Shown here piece by piece: positions 45,939-57,768 of a DNA stretch of 64,000 bases. The notes beneath the pieces were generated by a model. That model had not been told where the DNA came from and made no database searches. It saw nothing but the letters and a program-made list of their open reading frames with translations. Position 1 is the stretch's first letter. Each line of letters opens with the position of its first letter. The translations under genes and the position numbers were made by a program. The DNA comes from Odiellus spinosus. Lineage: Eukaryota > Arthropoda > Arachnida > Opiliones > Phalangiidae. Where the stretch lies: positions 64,501 through 128,500 of the forward strand of contig CAWUCO010000178.1 of NCBI GenBank assembly GCA_963920705.1. The letters are read 5' to 3'.

Positions 45939-46180
45939 GAGGCTAAATGTGCCTGGGTTGGCTGGTGGCGGGAACCCGGGCACATTTAGCCTCCCATAAG
46001 TCGTAGGCTATTTCTGCCTGGTTTCCCCAAAAACGAGAACCCGGGCAGAAATAGAAGGTCCACATGTGGCCTGTCTATTTCTGCCCCGGTTCTCGTTTTT
46101 GGGGAAACCAGGCACATTTAGCCTTCCATAAGTCAATGGCTATTTCTGCCCGGGTTCGCTGAAACCGAAAGCAGCCCGGA
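45939..46180. repeat. Cluster of strong hairpins
   Basis: Hairpin 1: 45939-45993, 21-nt stem (gaggctaaatgtgcctgggt) with one mismatch. Hairpin 2: about 46015-46114, ~40-nt stem (gcctggtttccccaaaaacg then agaacc) with a 20-nt loop. The motifs ctatttctgcc and ggctaaatgtgcc recur in both orientations. Confidence 0.88.
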
Positions 46181-46683
46181 CAGTTTTATGAGTGGATTTA
46201 CCCTCGCCAAGGAAAATAATGTTAAAAAGTAGGTTTTGATTCGCGTTTCCTGATATGAGTTTCAACGAAAACACTTGGCGGTATTTTTATTAATATTAAA
46301 TAGATCTTTAACTATAATATTATCTAACATTTAAGATGTTAGAAACAATAATGGCTGAACTACAGCCCTATACGTGTTTGAACTCAAAAGAGACTCAAAT
46401 GATAAGTTGAATTATCCGAAGATGATCATATGTAGCGTGTCAGGAACTAGTCGTATAAATTAGTAGATTATAGTATTCTTTTTGGATTAAGGTTCTTTAA
46501 CCTAGTATTCTTTAGATAAATAGGCATTATAATAATATAAATTAATAAATATGTGATTATGTGGGAACTGTTGGCCAATGCCTACAGGAAAGCTATAACA
46601 AAAATTTTATATTTATACACTGATTAGTTGGCCCACAGTCTATTTATGAAAACGGAGAAAAATTAAGGCGGAGAAATTGATTC

Positions 46684-46726
46684 GGAAAACCTAAGCCTAA
46701 TTTTATAAATTAGGCTTAGGTTTTCC
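46684..46726. terminator. Perfect 20-bp stem, 3-nt loop hairpin
   Basis: GGAAAACCTAAGCCTAATTT, loop TAT, then its exact complement. Listed under terminator only for shape; in a eukaryote it is more likely a tiny palindromic repeat. 46181-46683 has no gene. Confidence 0.6.
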
Positions 46727-46929
46727 ATAGCCTTTTAAATCACGCACCGAAGCGCTTGCTTTGGAGGCTATGGGTATTGAACGTAAATGACTTAATTCCC
46801 CTCCTTAACCATTTTTCCGTTTTTATAAATGTTGTAAAGTTACGTTTCAAATAAAATAAATCATTTAATCTTTAACGATAAAAATAACTTTTAATTTTAA
46901 AAACAACTAAAATAAGTTATACATAATTA

Positions 46930-47142
46930 TCGGGAGAGTGCTATTTCCTATACTACCTAGTACTAAGTAGCCTCGAATGCTACGATTAGAGAGTGACCAG
47001 AAAGGTCGAGAGACCAAACTCGAGTGAGTCTCCCATTTTATTATAAGCTTTATCGATAGCTTAGATTTTTATGGTCATGTGACCTTTAACCAATTATCTT
47101 GTTTGTTATGGAATGTCAAAATTTCCTTATCATAAAATAACA
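46930..47142 (-). other. 3' LTR of copia remnant (outer end approximate)
   Basis: On the minus strand a PPT (taggggga, 47143-47155 region) is followed by TGTTATTTTATGATAAGG starting at 47142, as at the pol/LTR junction of copia elements. The outer end was not resolved. Confidence 0.5.
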
Positions 47143-47560
47143 CTCCCCCTATTTTGACATAAATGTAAACAAATTATTTTAAATTCAACATTTCTATACA
47201 ATTATTAAAATTAGTCTTCTGTAATATTTTTGGACATATATCTGCAACGTTTAGTTTGGACGGAACAAATTCTAATTCAAACACTCTTTTCTTTAGATTA
47301 TCCCGCCCAAAATGACGTCGGATATCGATATGATTTGTTTTCTGATTTTCGATTTCATTATTTGAAAAACATATTGCAGATTTATTATCACAGAAAAGAA
47401 TTGGTTTTGGTAATTTTATATTAAATAATTCTAGTTCTTCTACTATATTTTTGAGCCACAAAATTTCTTTGACCGCCTCCGATAGTCCTACATACTCTAC
47501 CTCCATAGTCCATAAAGATATTGATTTATGTTTCATGGCCCTCCTTATCATAAAATAACA
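47143..47560 (-). pseudogene. Ty1/copia RNase H fragment, internally deleted element
   Basis: The minus frame 47540-47174 reads SISLWTMEVEYVGLSEAVKE, ILWLKNIVEEL, FCDNKSAICFSN and HIDIRRHFGRD, the copia RNase H signature (usual STTEAEYVA...HIDI). Just upstream (47560-47541) is a copy of the first 19 bp of the LTR. The remnant therefore joins the very start of the 5' LTR to the RNase H region, with everything between deleted. Confidence 0.8.
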
Positions 47561-47640
47561 ATAAATAGATTGTAGGCTAAATAATCGGTGTAAAATTATG
47601 AAATAAAGCTTGAAACGTATTTCATATTTCAATGAAAATC

Positions 47641-48773
47641 CAACCCTTAAAATAATCTTTAAGCATTAGAAAATAATACTAAAAGGCAAGTCTCTTTCAA
47701 AAAACCAAATCTTACAGACGTTTTAACTTACCCGCCCTAAAAAGTACCCTTGTTTTTTAAAAAAAGAGTGAAATTTCCAATGACTTAGTTAAGTTTTTTA
47801 AGTCTTATTCCATTTTAGATAAGTGCAAAACTTTTAATTAAAGGCTAATTTAATTTTTAAATAAGAGAAAAACATTCACTTATGTACCATAAGAATTTTC
47901 ATCAAGATCAGGAAAGTTAGTATTTTAAAATGTCTATGTTACCGCATTCGAGTAACAAATTGGTTCCTCAACTATAGAACGCTACCTAAGAGCGTTTTAC
48001 TAAAAAACTAGATGGGGTGGGTGGTTCAGGCGTCTGCTCTCATTGTCAGTAGTCTGGCTATATTGATATTAGACATGTTTACCTTTCAAAAAAAAAAAGA
48101 AAAAAAGGAAACAAGGTTTTGGAAAATGAAGAGCGTACGATTAGACCTCGCAACAGTTTCCTAGCCTTTTTTATCATTAGGAACCCCAGCGTTACAGCAA
48201 AAACTGTCAAAATCTGCTAGAAGTATGTTTCCGAAGCTTGTAACAGATAAGCCTTGGTGTTAAATGATGCCACCGCCAAGCTTGCTTTAATAGCCAGTAA
48301 GTTTTTCTTTATGGTCTATTTTTTCCTATTATGAATATAAAAAGGGCATATTAAAAGTATTTATACGAATGCAGTGGCGGAAGTGCTTCACTGGGTGTAT
48401 TTACGGTGTAAGACTATCTAAACGCTTCGCGAAGAGCTTCGATTAAGTCGAACCTGTGCACGAAGGTGAAGTTTAGAATTATCGTGATTTTCAGTTCAGC
48501 TGTACTTTATTTTGCTGTTAGAAACTGCATTGCAATCGTCGATGCCAAATAATGGTACACTTAATTATGTTTCGTACCCTGTAATTGGAGCATAAAGTCC
48601 TGTTCATTGTTTGATCTCTATTTATCAATTATTTTGCTTTCTAGAATTGGTCTCTAATGGTACTGAGATATCTGACTACAATGAAAATATCCTAATGTTG
48701 TATATTTATATAGTAGTATCAAAAGGGGGTAGTAGCCCTAACGAGAGAGAAAAAAAAAATTCATGCCTTACAC
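47641..48773. other. No recognisable gene
   Basis: No domains, TIRs or clear repeats noted. Confidence 0.5.
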
Positions 48774-50062
48774 TTTCACCTAAGCATGCAACCATGGGTC
48801 GGTAGATGTTAATGAAATTTGGTACACTTGTTTCCATGCTTAAAAAACTAGGATTCCCAGATTTTGAGATGAAAATAAAAATAATTGAAAATACCAATAT
48901 CTTACTGGCGCTTTGGTTGTTTCTTTGGAATTTACTCAAGTTTATAGAGTAAAAGACGAGGAATCCGATGGTCATCTGGAAAATGGTCTAACTCTTAGTT
49001 TTTTGGTTTTTAATTTTTTTAAATTTCGCGGGGTGTCCTATGCTGTGACGTGTGACGTCATGTGGCCCAACTTTTAAAATTTTTATTTTCACTTTATTCA
49101 AGACCCCGAGGTCACATCTTTCACCTAGTATATATTTGGTTCTTGGTATTTGTTTCGTACCTAACTCCTAATCAAAAACAAAAGTTTCAAATTTTTGGAA
49201 TATTTATATTTATAATACGTACAGGGGGTTTCGAAAATGGTGGTAGGATCGAGCTCCAATGGGTTCTATGGGCCATTTTAAGACGAAAATGTTCTTTGAC
49301 ATTTTGTCTTACGGGGCGCCCTTTAAGAGTTACGAAATGAATCATGTGCGGATGACCCCTTAACGTACATTTCTCAATTATCAAATACGTTTAAAAGCAC
49401 GCGCTTGATAAAAATTGATTTTACCATTGAGTATACGCGTCATCCGCACATGATTAATTTCGTAACTCTTAAAAGTCGCCCCGTAGGACAAAATGTCATA
49501 GAACATTTTCGTTTCAGAATGGCCCATAGAACCCATTGGAGCTCGATCCTACCGCCATTTTCGAAGCACCCTTTACAAACTTTTGTTTTTGATTAGCAGT
49601 TAGATACGAAACAAATACGAAGAACCAAATATATATTAGGTGAAAGATGTGACCTCGGGGTTTTGAATAAAGTGAAAATAAAAATTTTAAAAGTTGGGCC
49701 ACATGACGTCACAAGTCACAGTATACGGACCCCACGCGAAATCTAAAAAATTAAAAACCAAAAAACTAAAAGTTAGACCATTTTCGAGATGACCATCGAA
49801 TTCCTCGTCTTTTACTCTATAAACATGAGTAAATTCCAAAGAATCAACAGAAGTGCCAGTAAGATATTGGTATTTTCGAAAGAGCATAATTTTTTTTCGC
49901 TGACGTTCTAAAAATTTTGGGGGTTTACTCTTAATTTCGCCAAAAATTCAATTATTTATATTTTCATCTGAAAATCTGGGAATCCTAGTTTTTTAAGCAT
50001 AGAAACAAGTGTACCAAATTTCATAAACATCTGCCGACCCTTGGTTGCATGCCTAGGTGAAA
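48774..50062. mobile_element. 1.3-kb snapback (foldback) repeat
   Basis: Left arm 48774-49355, loop of about 84 bp, right arm 49440-50062. The ends read tttcacctaagcatgcaacc and its inverse. The arms match along nearly their whole length, apart from a ~40-bp segment present only in the right arm near 49900. ORFs on either strand mirror each other and are not genes. Confidence 0.9.
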
Positions 50063-50905
50063 CCGTATGGAATGACCCAGTAGCTAAAGAGTTGGTATAA
50101 TTAATATATTTGTTTTTATACAATAAGTAATTTTGCCTTCTAATTTATGTACATTTTTCATTCTTTGACTCTAACATTGATCGGTTTGATGTTCGCAACC
50201 ACATTTTCCAGAAATAGCAGCTTTAATAATGTAAGTGGGGCCTTTACCCAAATTAGTGTCGCGAACCATTTTTAAAGGTTCATTGAAAGAAATAAAAACC
50301 TTAAAACATTTAATACGTAGATTGTATTTTAGGTTAATTTTGGCGTAATTACGTACTAATGGGAACCAACGGAAATAGTTAAAGTTTGCTGAAACTTTTA
50401 AAATAAATTATTTTTAACGTAAGATTAAGTGTTCAAATTTTCCAATTGGGCAAAAAATATTTTTGAAGGGCAGGTCTCGTAAAATAATTATGACAATTTT
50501 CAAACTGTGTATGATAGTTAAATGTGGTCAGTTCTAACGAAGAAAATGCCTTTCTTCTGCACCCAATTAAGAAACAATTTAATATTTTGACCAAAGTGAA
50601 AATAAATCACTATTTGACAATAATTTAACACCAAAATTGTCTAAATTGATGTCTGCTTGTATCGATATGTTTAAACTAAAATGAAAGTAGCCAAATGATG
50701 TGTGATTTGCGTAACCTCTGTAAGAGTTCAAACGCAGAATTAGAACTTTCGAACCTCTTGAATTTTTCAGGCCTAGGAACCTCAAACTAGGCAAGGCATA
50801 GATGAAACTGCTTATATACTTGACTGGCTTTCTGGTAGAGTTACGGGCTTTTATGCAATCTTGATATGTTATTGCCTCTTTAAATCTGTGCCACCCAAAA
50901 CTAGA
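50063..50905. other. No recognisable gene
   Basis: A 131-codon minus frame (50974-50579) overlaps the BEL LTR and has no known domain. Confidence 0.5.
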
Positions 50906-51330
50906 TGTTGTAACTTCGAACACAAATAATAAATAAAAAATGAACCTAAAATAGACGAGCTGACGAGTTAACATTTTTTAGTAATGTTTGTTTTAGATAT
51001 CTCTTATTTGTTAATGACAGTATATAAGTAAGAGCTTGAGCCTGTAAAAAGGGGAGTTGAATTTTAAGAACGGAGGAGAAAACCTTTTTATAACTATTAA
51101 ACGCGCAGTGCTAAATGACTGTAAAGGCCCGTTTACAAAAGAGCGGAAAGCTTAAGCGTGAGCCGATGCATGGAACAATAACAAGAGGAGGCATAGGTTC
51201 CAAAATCTCATTTTTAAACGATGTATGAACCTATGCCTCCTGTTGTTATTGCTCCATGCATCAGCTTACGCTTCAGCTTTCCACTCTTTTGTAAATGGGC
51301 CTTAGGAATGATATTCGAGTAATTAAATCC
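50906..51330 (+). other. 5' LTR of the BEL element, with MITE insertion
   Basis: Matches the 3' LTR except for the 178-bp MITE after ctgTAA. It carries a tatataag box near 51022. The LTR runs straight into mid-gag sequence at about 51330. Confidence 0.85.
51125..51302. mobile_element. 178-bp Harbinger-type MITE in the BEL LTR
   Basis: Almost a full palindrome with ends AGGCCCGTTTACAAAAGAG, resembling the Harbinger TIR at 3497. Flanked by TAA (51122-51124) and TAG (51303-51305); the 3' LTR shows the empty site with a single TAA... junction. Confidence 0.88.
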
Positions 51331-52747
51331 GGAAAACTACGAAGCCGCAGTATCGCTACTTAAGGATCGATTCGGAAAGAAATCATTAGCAGTCAATAGT
51401 CATATGGTTAAACTTCTACGTCTACAGCCAGTTAGAAGATCGTCAGATGTAGTTGCATTGAGACAGCTTTATGACACGTGCGAAATTCAAGTGAAGAGTT
51501 TGGGAGCGTTGGGTACAACTATGGACACATATGGAAGCTTTCTTTATCCCATACTAACCCAACTTTTGCCACAAGAAGTCCTTCTAGATTTCACCAAGAA
51601 GCATGATGATAAAGACTCTGCAAGCTTACTGAAACACTTAAAGCGAGAAGTGGAAAGTCGAGAGAGGACAATGGCTCTTTGTAAGCAAGATCGAGAAGTC
51701 GAGTATGAGAGTCACGTAGCTGTCAGTGGTCGATGGAACCCCCATAGATCAAAGAACGAGTCCAGTCATTTCAAGATGAACCAAAATCCAAAGAGCAGAT
51801 TTTCCACCACAGCCGTGCTGAAAACATCAGTATCAAAAACTTGCGTGTACTGCAATGCTTTCACGCATCCCAGCGAAGAATGTCAAGCTTTATCACTTGA
51901 GCAGAAATCAGAAGTAATTAAAGATCAGAACCGTAGCTTTCTTTGCCTTGTCCAAGGTCATCAAGCACGAAGATGTTCATCAAAGGCGAGATGCTCACAC
52001 TGCATGAGAAGACACCACGAGTCGATTTGCCATAAGAAATTCAGTGAAGAACCAAATTTCAAGAGCAAGAGCCCAGACGAAAACGATAAAAATACGCAGC
52101 CCGAGAAGCGAACCGTCACTATGACAACTTTCATTCCACGATCATCTAAGAAAGATACATCTCGTAAACTACTACTTCAGACGGTAGTTGCCTATGCAGA
52201 AGGAAGGAGTACCAGAACGCCAGTCAGATGTCTATTCGATGGAGCTAGTGAGGGAACGTTTGTTCGCGAAGACCTAGCTCGAAGTTTGAAATTACCGGTC
52301 ATAAAAGAAGAAACTATCAACGTTTTCCCGTTTGGAAAATTAGAAGCTGCAAGGGTTACTAGAAGAACCGTCAAACTAACCTTGCGATGTACAACCGATC
52401 CCGATACCTTTGCAGTTATTGAAGCACTGGAAGTACCGACTATCAGCGGAGCCTTGGTGACTGTTCCCGGAGAATATATTCGTAAACAAATGGAAGAAAG
52501 TCACTTGGTCCTAGGCGATACGGACAATATCGACGGATTTGCAGTATCTCAAGACATTCCGATACTAATTGGTGTTGATTACTTTTGGGAACTAAATACT
52601 GGAGAAAATAAGAGACTGGATAACTCGCTGGTAGCTGTGAAAAGTATCTTTGGATGGTCCATTCACGGAGTTCAAAACCCGTCGATGTCAGTTAATTGCA
52701 TTCAAGTCATGACGGTGGGCGTACAGGAAACGGAGCTTACTGTTTAA
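51331..52747 (+). pseudogene. BEL gag (N-truncated) and protease
   Basis: From about 51331 the frame reads NYEAAVSLLKDRFG and LRQLYDTCEIQVKSLGALG, the DUF1759-type BEL gag. Zinc knuckles follow (CVYCNAFTHPSEEC near 51843; a second Cys/His cluster with CSHCMRRHH near 51990). The retropepsin-like protease region has LFDGASEGTF near 52232, where BEL proteases usually have LDSGSQ; the catalytic Asp is retained but DSG reads DGA. The frame ends at 52747 within the protease/RT linker, and a frame change leads into the next segment. Confidence 0.85.
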
Positions 52748-53464
52748 AATCCTTTTGGGAGATCGAATCTCTAGGAATAACCGAAGATATAACACAATCT
52801 AAAATCGAAGACGAAGTTTTACTAAATCACGAGAAAGGTCTGGATTTCGAGAACGGAAGATCTAAAACTAGCTTACCATGGAAGGACAACAAGGATAAAA
52901 TCGGAAACAACTTCGCCTTGTCTTTGAATCGTTTAAATAATCTGATTAAGAAGTTGCAGAAAGATCCAATTCAAGAAATACAAGGATCATAAACCAGAAC
53001 TGAGCGCAATGTTGAATAAACGTTTATACGTCGATGACTTGGTCACAGGAGCAGAGACTATCGAAGATGCAAAGAATATCTATCAAGAATCAAAAGAGAT
53101 ATTCATTCAAGCTGGAATGAATCTTCGGAAATGGGTTACGAATTGTCAAGATCAAGCTCCCACGATGTTGCTGAGTCAATCATCGCCAACGAACTTACTG
53201 AAAGTCCTCGGTATATCTTGGAATCCCGAAGAAGATATCATTACGTTCGACATTTCAGCTCTCATCAATTTCTTAAGAGACAAACAAGACACTAAAAGAG
53301 GTGTCCTAAAAGCAGCGGCAAGAGTATTCGACCCGATTGGACTGTTGTCACCTTTCCTAATAAGAGTAAAATGCCTCTTTCAAAAATTGTGGATCAAAGG
53401 CATAGGATTGGACGAGAAATTACCGCTGGACGTGCAAGAATTAAGGGACATCTGGATTCGTTAG
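52748..53464 (+). pseudogene. BEL reverse transcriptase with internal deletion
   Basis: It starts with the FWEIESLGI motif that precedes BEL RT (52750). At about 52985 the sequence jumps from an RT-upstream helix directly to ELSAMLNKRLYVDDLVTGAE, whose YVDD box is the RT active site. The fingers and first palm segment, by comparison with BEL Pol roughly 150-200 residues, are missing. The thumb/connection (KVLGISWNPEED, DPIGLLSPF) continues to a stop at 53462-53464. Confidence 0.85.
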
Positions 53465-55599
53465 CTTAAGCTGGTCGAAAATATAAGAATACCAAGATGG
53501 TATTATGCTGAATCTCGCACCAAAGTTTTCACTCAAGAATTCCATATGTTTTCTGACGCAAGTGAAGTTGCCTATGGAGCTGTGGTATATATCCGCTACG
53601 AAGCAGAAGATGGACAAATTGGCGTGTCATTAATTTCCTCAAAAAAACCAGAGTCGCACCAATTAAGTCGCTTACCGTTCCAAGACTCGAACTCATGGCA
53701 GCCTTTATTGGAGCGAGACTTCTAAAACATACGATGGAGGTTTTCGAGGGCACAATTGCGAGCTATAAATGTTGGACTGATTCCGAAATTACGCTGCACT
53801 GGATACAAGGAGTCTCGAAACAATGGAAACCATTCATTGCCAATAGAACGTCAGAAATACAACAATTAACCGATCCTAGCCAATGGTCTCACGTATCTGG
53901 AAAAGATAATCCCGCGGACATCGCATCGAGAGGTTGCGCAATCGACAACCTAGTAACAAGTACTCTATGATGGAAGGGACCACCATGGCTTTCGCAAGGA
54001 AAAGAATTATGGCCAAGCCATTCTAAAACAGACAGATGTCCAAACGAAGAATTTGTTACCAGCGAGAAAAGAGCTATCGTCGCGCTAATTAATACGAACA
54101 CCGAAGAACCCCTCTTTGACATGGAGAGATACAGCCAAATAAATCTGATCTGTAGAGTAACGGCATGGATTAAACGCTTCGTTCTCAACCTAAAAACTAT
54201 CGAAGTCGAACGCCAAAAAGGTCCATTAACCACATCAGAGATACAAGACGCTAAATACTACTGGGTACAACAAATTCAACGACAAGCGTATCCCGAAGAC
54301 TATCAGCGACTTCAAGAGAATAAGCCATTAGCCAAGACACCAAAAATAATTCAATTTCAACCGTTCTGGAAAACAAAGTCATACGTCTAGGAGGCCGCCT
54401 GCAGTTCGCAAATATTACCTACGAACTCAAGCATCCCTGTATACTGCCAGCTGAACATTGGCTTTCGGAAATAATCACTAGAGATGCGCATCAAAAAGTA
54501 AAGCATTGCGGACTTGAAAACACCTTGGTTCAGCTACGAGAAGAATTTTGGATACCGAAAGGACGTCAGTTGGCCAAAAGAGTCATCAATAAATGAGGAA
54601 AATGTAGAAGATTTAAAACAACACCTGGTGTTCAAATAGTAGCTCCATTACCAATCGACCGAATAGTAGACACCGCCATTTGCCACAACAGGAGTTGATT
54701 TTGCTGGCCCTTTATTCATACGTGAAGGCGAAGATAATCCAAAGTTGTATATAGCGCTGTACACGTGCGGAGTAACACGTGCCGTACATCTGGAGGTGGT
54801 AACCGATTTGACTACCGAAAATTTTATTATGTCTTTTCGCCGATTTATCGCAAGAAGAGGAATGGTCCCTACAATATACTCGGACAATGGCAAAACCTTC
54901 AAGAGGGCTGAAAAGGAATTAAAAATTCTATAAGATGGCATTGCGAGAAACGAGTTCCAAGATTTACTAAGTACACGAAATATTCTATGGAAATACATAG
55001 TAGAACGATCGGCGTGGTGGGGAGGATTTTGGGAGAGGTTGGTACGGTCCGTTAAAGACTGCTTAAAGAAGACGTTGGGGAGAAGCAGTTTGAGCTACGA
55101 AGAACTTACCACTAGTCTGACGGAGATTGAAGCTGTGCAAAACTCAAGACCTCTAACGTACACTTTCTCTGATTTAGGCGAGCCCTCTCCATTATCTCCC
55201 GCTCTCTTTCTCATTAGCAAGCGCCTTACCAGTCTCCGTACTCGGGACTATTCCGACCTGCCACCAACAGTCAACCAAAACCAGCTGACTAAACGGCTAC
55301 GATGCCGGCAGATGATCCTAGACCAATTTTGGACTTGATGGAACAAAACATACTTATTGGACTTAAAAATGGCACATGCTAGCAAGCCCGTTCACAACGT
55401 CTATGAATTTAGGAAGGATGACATAGTTTTACTAGCTGAGCCAAAACTTCCTCGTCAAACCTGGCGTATGGGCCGAATTCAAGAAACCTTTCCTGGACGA
55501 GATGGGCGAATTCGAGCAGTTGCTGTCAAGTTACCAGGAGGAACCATCGTACGCAGAGCAATTGAAATGTTGCACCGATTCGAAGTCACCGAGGGATGA
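53465..55599 (+). pseudogene. BEL RNase H, integrase and C-terminal domain
   Basis: RNase H: FSDASEVAYGAVVY near 53550, then CWTDSEITLHWI and NPADIASRG near 53920, in different frames. Integrase zinc region: HQKVKHCGLENT near 54490. Core: DFAGPLFIREGEDNPK near 54700, YSDNGKTF near 54880 and the WWGGFWERLV block with the Glu near 55030. The C-terminal DUF5641-like domain (RTWRMGRIQETFPGRDG) ends at 55599. Stops at 53464, 53970, 54390, 54595, 54933 and 55338 show heavy decay. Confidence 0.88.
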
Positions 55600-55623
55600 A
55601 CATACTGTTCATAGTGGGGAGAA

Positions 55624-55858
55624 TGTCGTAACTTCGAACATAAATAATAAATAAAAAATTAACCTAAAATAGACGAGCTGACATTTTTTAGTAATGTTTG
55701 TTTTAGATATCTCTTATTTGTTAATGTCAGTATATAAGTAAGAGCTTGAGCCTGTAAAAAGGGGAGTTGAATTTTAAGAACGGAGGAGAAAACCTTTTTA
55801 TAACTATTAAACGCGCAGTGCTAAATGACTGTAAGAATGATATTCGAGTAATCAAATC
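55624..55858 (+). other. 3' LTR of the BEL element
   Basis: TGTCGTAACTTCGAAC to about aaatcc; preceded by a purine tract. It lacks the MITE found in the 5' copy. The flanks ctaga (left of 5' LTR) and ctata (right) could be a 5-bp TSD with one change. Confidence 0.85.
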
Positions 55859-56778
55859 CTATAAGTTAAAAGAATTCTTTGATTGATAAGGCTTAGATGA
55901 AAATTGTTAATAATGCAGCTACTCTTCACCCCTCCAGTTGGTTTAGATGTTTTAAGGAAATCTAGACCGATTATAGCCTCTAGCAACACAAATCAAGCCA
56001 AGGGTTATTTGAAATTAAATATTTGGCTACGCTTCATCCTTTCAATGGGTTTAGTGTGTTATTTTGAATATTGGTATTCATAAACGAATAATTAGTCCAG
56101 AATTTTAAATTAAATGTTTAACTGAGCACTTTTAAAGGGCAAGTCTAATAATAAAGGAGTTTACAATAAATTGAAAGATTGAAGTGACAGATATTATTTC
56201 AAAAATGTCTTTGTGAACAAAGACCCAGAAGGACACGTTATAATTTTGGATGGCTGAAGTGACAGATATTAAATCAAAGAAAAGATTGCGTATTCTAGCT
56301 TTCCCCCTACACAAAGAATACAAGTTGGGAAACCAAAATATTACCTCCCCGACAACGTTAACCTAACCTAACCCTACTTTAAATAAAAGATGGAGTATGT
56401 AAAGAATTAGGATGAGTATGGATCATGGTGCTTTTGATTGCCAGTATTTTATTTCGCCTCTATGTTACAGTGTATAACAATTTTCTCCATATACTCAGAG
56501 TACTCAAATTTCCCATGACCTTATTTTATGTCAGGTCGTAGGATGAGTAGAGACACATAAAATGAAATGTTTATTTTAAATATAAATAAGTGGAATACAA
56601 ATTATAGAAATATAAATAAATCCACCGGTATCATTAGGCTGTACTGCGCAATTATCTTTTGCTAATTAAATGATTTGATAAAAACGAATGATTCACTCTG
56701 GGGTGGCTTCGGTCCGGAAGAGACGAAAATAAAACGACGGAGATTCTCCAAGTTACTCTTGGACAAACCCAAGATATT
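55859..56778. other. No gene; short shared repeat
   Basis: 56325-56385 matches 40772-40835 (acctccccgacaac, then taacctaaccta). Otherwise AT-rich sequence with nothing recognised. Confidence 0.45.
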
Positions 56779-56990
56779 CTAGACTGCAAGTTCCATTAGC
56801 CTTCCCTCGGTAGATGATTGGCAATACTTCCGGTATTGATTTCGTCTGAATTTCTTGTTCTGACGTTCTAATTGAGGACCATTGCTGATGTTTTCATCAT
56901 ACGTGTGAATGATTTCAGTCATTGGAAAAATCCAAGGATATAGCTTGTCAAAAACGGCTGGCAGGTGGACAAGACCATCTTCTGCACTCC
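56779..56990 (-). other. Exon-like ORF of unknown identity
   Basis: On the minus strand a pyrimidine-rich stretch and TTTTAG acceptor at 56991-56996 lead into a 70-codon open frame ending at a TAG (56779-56781). It contains LPAVFDKLYPWIFPMTEI and a polar, Arg/Gln/Lys-rich C terminus. It reads like the last exon of a spliced gene. I do not recognise the family. The 8-bp-TSD element at 57097 would lie in its upstream intron. Confidence 0.3.
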
Positions 56991-57096
56991 TAAAATAAAA
57001 AAATATTTTAAAAACCCTGAATAAAAAATAAAGACTAAATTCCATACCGTTAGTATTTACACTTGAATAGTTATTTTTATATGTGACTGTAGGCAT

Positions 57097-57768
57097 CATA
57101 GACATATGAAAAATAAGCTAGACCCACTGCCCTATGGGGGGTACGTCAGACCCAGGTGGCTGACATTTGAGGGACAAGATAGTGTTTTCCGTTTTGAACA
57201 TAAATTTCTTCCTCCTGGAAATGTTCACTACACACTGAATGATATGAAGATGGATTCCACATGTCTCGATCTTTCACAGCTATCCATTTTCATAGCAACT
57301 CACTATTGCCCAGAGTAAATCTTAATAATAAAAATGCACCTCGGTTATTGTACATAATGATTATATTAAAATGTTATATTATACCTATGAAATGAACACT
57401 TTTGTTCTTTCCCGACTCTCTTATTGCGTTTACAATGCAAAAAAGCACAACTTTTAACCATTTTAGTCTTCTATTATTTCGCCTCTACCCAAGCTCTCAA
57501 ACCTCAAAAAGTTGCTTAATCATTTTGTAATTTCCCGCGCTTTTGCTTTTACTCAAATGGCTTATTAGCATCTTTAGGTTTCCCGCGCTTTCATAAACGA
57601 GAATTCATCACTTCAAATTTCCCGCGGTTTTGCCCTTTTAAAGTGTTTACTTGATGGCGCGAAATACATAATGTCCCTCAAATGGCAGCCTTCGGCTCCC
57701 GACGTTTCCCCCTCCCCCCGATTTGGCCGTGAGGGTAGTGGATCTAGCTTATTATTCATATATCTATG
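57097..57768. mobile_element. 672-bp TIR element with 8-bp TSD
   Basis: Inverted ends start CATAGAcATATGAAAAATAA and extend over about 60-80 bp (gctagacccactgccc; ccatttgagggaca further in). The flanks are GTAGGCAT at 57089-57096 and 57769-57776, a perfect 8-bp TSD as in hAT or P elements. The short ORFs inside fall in the TIRs. Confidence 0.88.

Larger units (their letters stand above)
50906..55858 (+). mobile_element. BEL/Pao LTR retrotransposon, defective
   Basis: LTRs at 50906-51330 (inflated by a MITE) and 55624-55858 begin TGTTGTAACTTCG / TGTCGTAACTTCG. Excluding the MITE they differ at only about five positions plus an 8-bp indel. Internal order: truncated gag, protease, RT (core deleted), RNase H, integrase, DUF5641-type C terminus, then a purine tract (gtggggagaa). 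The start of the internal region, including the gag N terminus, is missing. Confidence 0.92.

Noticed and set aside
49062-49887. Several mirrored ORFs on both strands
   Set aside because: They lie in opposite arms of the 48774-50062 palindrome and encode the same sequence twice.
50579-50974. 131-codon minus-strand ORF
   Set aside because: It overlaps the BEL LTR and has no recognisable domain or conserved start.
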